Positions 61,637 through 64,000 of a DNA stretch of 64,000 bases are shown one piece after another. The translations under genes and the position numbers were made by a program. The notes beneath the pieces were generated by a model. The model was not told the origin of the DNA. It saw only the letters and a program-made list of their open reading frames with translations, and ran no database searches. The number at the start of each line of letters is the position of its first letter. Positions within the stretch are counted from its first letter, which is position 1. The DNA is from Anaerolineales bacterium (lineage in GTDB: Bacteria > Chloroflexota > Anaerolineae > Anaerolineales > E44-bin32): assembly GCA_029210945.1 (NCBI GenBank), contig JARGGH010000012.1, forward strand, positions 1 through 64,000, written 5' to 3'.

Positions 61637-62608
61637 TCACTCCGCTTCGGCTTCCCTCTGGAAATCCTCGTCCAGGTGGCCTTTTTCCATCAAGCGTTCT
61701 TTCAACTCTTCGAGACTCTTCTCACCGAAATTGCGGATCGAAAGCATCGCCTCTTCCCCCTTCTCAAGCATATCCAGGACCTCACCTACGTTTGTGATAC
61801 CCGTGCGCTTAAGCGAATTGAAGACGCGCACCGTCAGGTCCAGGTTCTCAATCGGGGTCTCGTAAACTTCGTTCGCGACGCGCGGTTCTTCCTCTTCCTT
61901 GGCGGCGATCATTAATGATTCTTCGGTCACGCCACCGATGTCGCGTAGATGGGCCATCAGGATCTGGGCGCTTGAACTCAAAGCCTCCTCCGGCTTGATC
62001 GTCCCATCGGTCCAGATTTCGAGGATCAGACGGTCAAAGCTGGTATCCTGGCCAACACGTGCCCGTCCGACTTCGTAATTTACACGCCGGACAGGGTTGA
62101 AAATCGCGTCGGTCGGAAGTTCGCCGATCGGCAGTCTCCCGCGTTCGTCCGACGGGGAGTAGCCCCGACCACGGCCAACGTTCATCTCGATCTCGATATG
62201 GGCCTTATCATCGTCCACGGTGAGCAGGTAGAGATCCGGGTTCACGATCTCAATCTCCGCCGGTGCGATGATATCGGCCGCCGTCACGACTCCCTCACCT
62301 TTAACTTCCAGACGCAGGCGCGTCGAGTCACCTTCATGGATGAGCAGGCGCAATTTCTTCAGGTTTAGCATCAATTGCAGCACATCTTCACGCACACCCG
62401 GGATCTCCGAGAACTCATGCGGCACGTCAGTGATCCGAATGGATGTCACTGCAGCACCATCTAATGAGCTCAGCAGAATCCGCCGGAGCGCATTTCCGAT
62501 AGTGATGCCATATCCAGCCTCAAGCGGGCTGATCACGAATTTGCCGTAATTGCGGGCAACCGCCTCGCGCTCGATTTTAGGCATTACTAGATTGGTGGTT
62601 ACGACCAC
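61637..62608 (-). CDS. rpoA: RNA polymerase alpha subunit
   Basis: 323 residues. The N-terminal assembly domain has YGITIGNALRRILLSSLDGAAVTS and VTAADIIAPAEIEIVNP; the C-terminal domain, with helix-hairpin-helix (IENLDLTVRVFNSLKRTGITNVGEVL, NFGEKSLEELKERL), contacts activators and UP elements. The GTG at 62608 with GGAGG six bases upstream is taken as start; ATG at 62584 is a shorter choice. Confidence 0.97.
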   Translation of the reverse strand: MVVTTNLVMPKIEREAVARNYGKFVISPLEAGYGITIGNALRRILLSSLDGAAVTSIRITDVPHEFSEIPGVREDVLQLMLNLKKLRLLIHEGDSTRLRLEVKGEGVVTAADIIAPAEIEIVNPDLYLLTVDDDKAHIEIEMNVGRGRGYSPSDERGRLPIGELPTDAIFNPVRRVNYEVGRARVGQDTSFDRLILEIWTDGTIKPEEALSSSAQILMAHLRDIGGVTEESLMIAAKEEEEPRVANEVYETPIENLDLTVRVFNSLKRTGITNVGEVLDMLEKGEEAMLSIRNFGEKSLEELKERLMEKGHLDEDFQREAEAE

Positions 62609-62659
62609 GGTAATCCTCCACGATCCTTGTTCGGAACGTGTCCCCGTTGAACCTCACAA

Positions 62660-63298
62660 CTAGCGTGAGTAGTACTCAACGATCAACTGTTCGTTCAGAT
62701 TGGCGTCAACATCACTGCGTTCGGGCATTTTGGCGATTCGACCGGCAAGTTTGTTGACATCACGTTCGAGCCAATCGGGGACGGTCTTCGTTTCGGCAAC
62801 TGCCGGCAGATCTTTGAAAAAAGTTCTCTTGCGTGAGCCTTCGCGCACCTCGATCTCATCATCCTTCTGCATCAACATCGAGGGGACATCTGTCCGACGA
62901 CCATTGACGTTGAAGTGACCATGGGTGACCAACATACGCGCCTGGGCGCGGCTGTCCGCAAAGCCCAGCCGGTATACGACGTTATCCAGGCGGCGTTCGA
63001 GCATTGTCAGCAAGTTCTCGCCGGTCATGCCGCGCCGCTGGAGCGCGTTGCTGTAGAAGCGCCGGAACTGACGCTCCTTCATACCATAAATGCGGCGGGT
63101 CTTCTGCTTTTCACGTAACTGCCGGCTGTAATCTGATACCCGGCGGCGCCGGAACTGGGACTCACGGCCATGTTCACCAGGCGGATAACTTCTCCGCTCG
63201 ATCGCACACTTGGGTGAGAAGCAGCGCGCCCCTTTGAGGAAGAGCTTCTCGCCCTCCCTACGGCATAATTTACAAACAGGTCCTGTGTACCTCGACAT
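62660..63298 (-). CDS. rpsD: 30S ribosomal protein S4
   Basis: 212 residues. It has a zinc-type N-terminus CKLCRREGEKLFLKGARC (four Cys in total with CFSPKC), the S4 core QLREKQKTRRIYGMKERQF and the S4 RNA-binding motif RLDNVVYRLGFADSRAQARMLV. It binds 16S rRNA early in assembly. Confidence 0.97.
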   Translation of the reverse strand: MSRYTGPVCKLCRREGEKLFLKGARCFSPKCAIERRSYPPGEHGRESQFRRRRVSDYSRQLREKQKTRRIYGMKERQFRRFYSNALQRRGMTGENLLTMLERRLDNVVYRLGFADSRAQARMLVTHGHFNVNGRRTDVPSMLMQKDDEIEVREGSRKRTFFKDLPAVAETKTVPDWLERDVNKLAGRIAKMPERSDVDANLNEQLIVEYYSR

Positions 63299-63323
63299 TG
63301 CGAGTTAATTCCTTCCTTAAATG

Positions 63324-63725
63324 TTATACGCGGCGTTTCTTGGGCGGACGACAGCCGTTGTGAGGAACCGGGGTGACGTCACTGATCGAGCGCACCCGGA
63401 TTTCTTCGGCCATGACCGCACGAATCGCGGCTTCCCTACCCGGTCCGGGGCCTTTGACCAGGATATCGACCTCTTGCAATCCGATCTCCTTGGCCGCCTT
63501 AATCGCTTCACCAGCCGCGATACGCGCAGCGTACGGTGTGCTCTTCCGGGACCCCTTGAAACCAGATGAACCCGCACTTGCCCACACCACCGTGTTGCCC
63601 TGCACATCGGTGATCGTGATGATCGTATTGTTAAAGGTGGCATGGATATGCACCTTCCCGTGGGATATCGTGCGTGTTGGTTTGCGGGAACTCCGCCGCG
63701 AACTCTTTTGTTGTCTCTTAGCCAT
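63324..63725 (-). CDS. rpsK: 30S ribosomal protein S11
   Basis: 133 residues. Basic N-terminus, then [54 protein letters not shown] and the C-terminal [13 protein letters not shown]. Normal length and position in the alpha operon. Confidence 0.97.
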   Translation of the reverse strand: MAKRQQKSSRRSSRKPTRTISHGKVHIHATFNNTIITITDVQGNTVVWASAGSSGFKGSRKSTPYAARIAAGEAIKAAKEIGLQEVDILVKGPGPGREAAIRAVMAEEIRVRSISDVTPVPHNGCRPPKKRRV

Positions 63726-63850
63726 GTTTATTTGCTATTCCTCCACTTAAACCTTCCGAAACGCACCTGAAATTTTGCCAGTCCTGGTTGCCGCGGAGGG
63801 TGGAAGGGACCCTTCAGCCAGTGCCGGCACGTCTGCATAAAACGCGCGGT

Positions 63851-64000
63851 TTACTTCTTCTTCGCCCCCCGGCGTCGTCCACGTCCGGCGACCGTCTTCT
63901 TCGGCCCCTTACGGGTGCGCGCGTTGGTGCGTGTACGCTGGCCGCGCACCGGCAGGCTGCGGCGGTGCCGCAAGCCACGGTAGCTGCCAATTTCCATCAA
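63851..64000 (-). CDS. rpsM: 30S ribosomal protein S13, C-terminal part (cut by window edge)
   Basis: The minus strand reads [20 protein letters not shown] then [17 protein letters not shown] and a basic KKK end with a stop at 63853-63851, which is the C-terminus of S13. The rest of the gene lies beyond the window. It heads the alpha operon here. Confidence 0.95.
   Translation of the reverse strand: MMEIGSYRGLRHRRSLPVRGQRTRTNARTRKGPKKTVAGRGRRRGAKKK

Noticed and set aside
1..64000. CRISPR arrays, rRNA genes and riboswitches
   Set aside because: No regularly spaced repeats, no rRNA-like stretches and no recognised riboswitch core were seen on either strand.

Overview
The window is a stretch of bacterial chromosome, mostly GC-rich and densely coded. 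The gene content suits a member of the Chloroflexota, probably Anaerolineae-like. The clues are a caa3 oxidase of the A2 type, a 7TM-GAF sensor-like protein, several lineage-type hypothetical proteins and a canonical alpha ribosomal operon. The phylum is an inference from gene style, because no rRNA gene is present.

Layout. 1-75 (minus) is the 5' end of a group IIC intron sitting directly after the terminator of an S1-domain gene. 129-6178 (minus) is a housekeeping run: S1 protein, 7TM-GAF protein, GNAT, small membrane protein, purine nucleoside phosphorylase and a Xer-like protein that has lost its catalytic tyrosine. 6444-8230 is an AT-rich island with a two-gene AbiE toxin-antitoxin system and a broken phosphoesterase gene. 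8487-15641 is respiratory: an Fe-S membrane protein with a small partner (plus), then coxB-coxA-coxC-coxD-ctaB (minus). 15949-22933 holds DegV, PolX, a CAP-domain lipoprotein, a PHP protein and uvrB, the last with a possible SOS operator.

22934-32017 is the accessory part. It contains a truncated group II maturase, a decayed IS1182-type transposase, a 5'-nucleotidase, a large papain-like lipoprotein protease with seven beta-propeller-like repeats, and a decayed Rhs/YD-repeat gene that abuts the 3' end of tRNA-Arg(UCU). It reads as an old tRNA-linked insertion zone.

32125-41796 has an uncharacterised two-gene module with winged-helix-like ends, a LysM-M23 peptidase with a DUF192 partner, two response regulators, a DinB-zinc-ribbon protein, an MBL-fold hydrolase, a site-2 protease with CBS domains, and a VanY-type carboxypeptidase. 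41911-49411 carries tRNA-Lys(CUU), proline dehydrogenase, an SDR enzyme with an altered catalytic tyrosine, a UbiA prenyltransferase, two tandem MoeA-type molybdenum cofactor genes (the second fused to a binding-protein domain) and a Bcp peroxiredoxin. 49590-56360 (minus) is an ABC exporter-like operon (ATPase, FtsX-type permease, AttH-type lipoprotein, a second lipoprotein, VOC protein). 56529-59383 has a phosphatase-like lipoprotein and a methylase-MazG fusion. 59501-64000 (minus) is the translation block rpsM-rpsK-rpsD-rpoA-rplQ-truA-rplM-rpsI, with rpsM cut by the window edge.

No CRISPR array, rRNA gene or complete active insertion sequence was seen. The most notable items are the intron-terminator junction, the papain-propeller lipoprotein, the tRNA-Arg/Rhs junction and the unknown two-gene module at 32125-34163.
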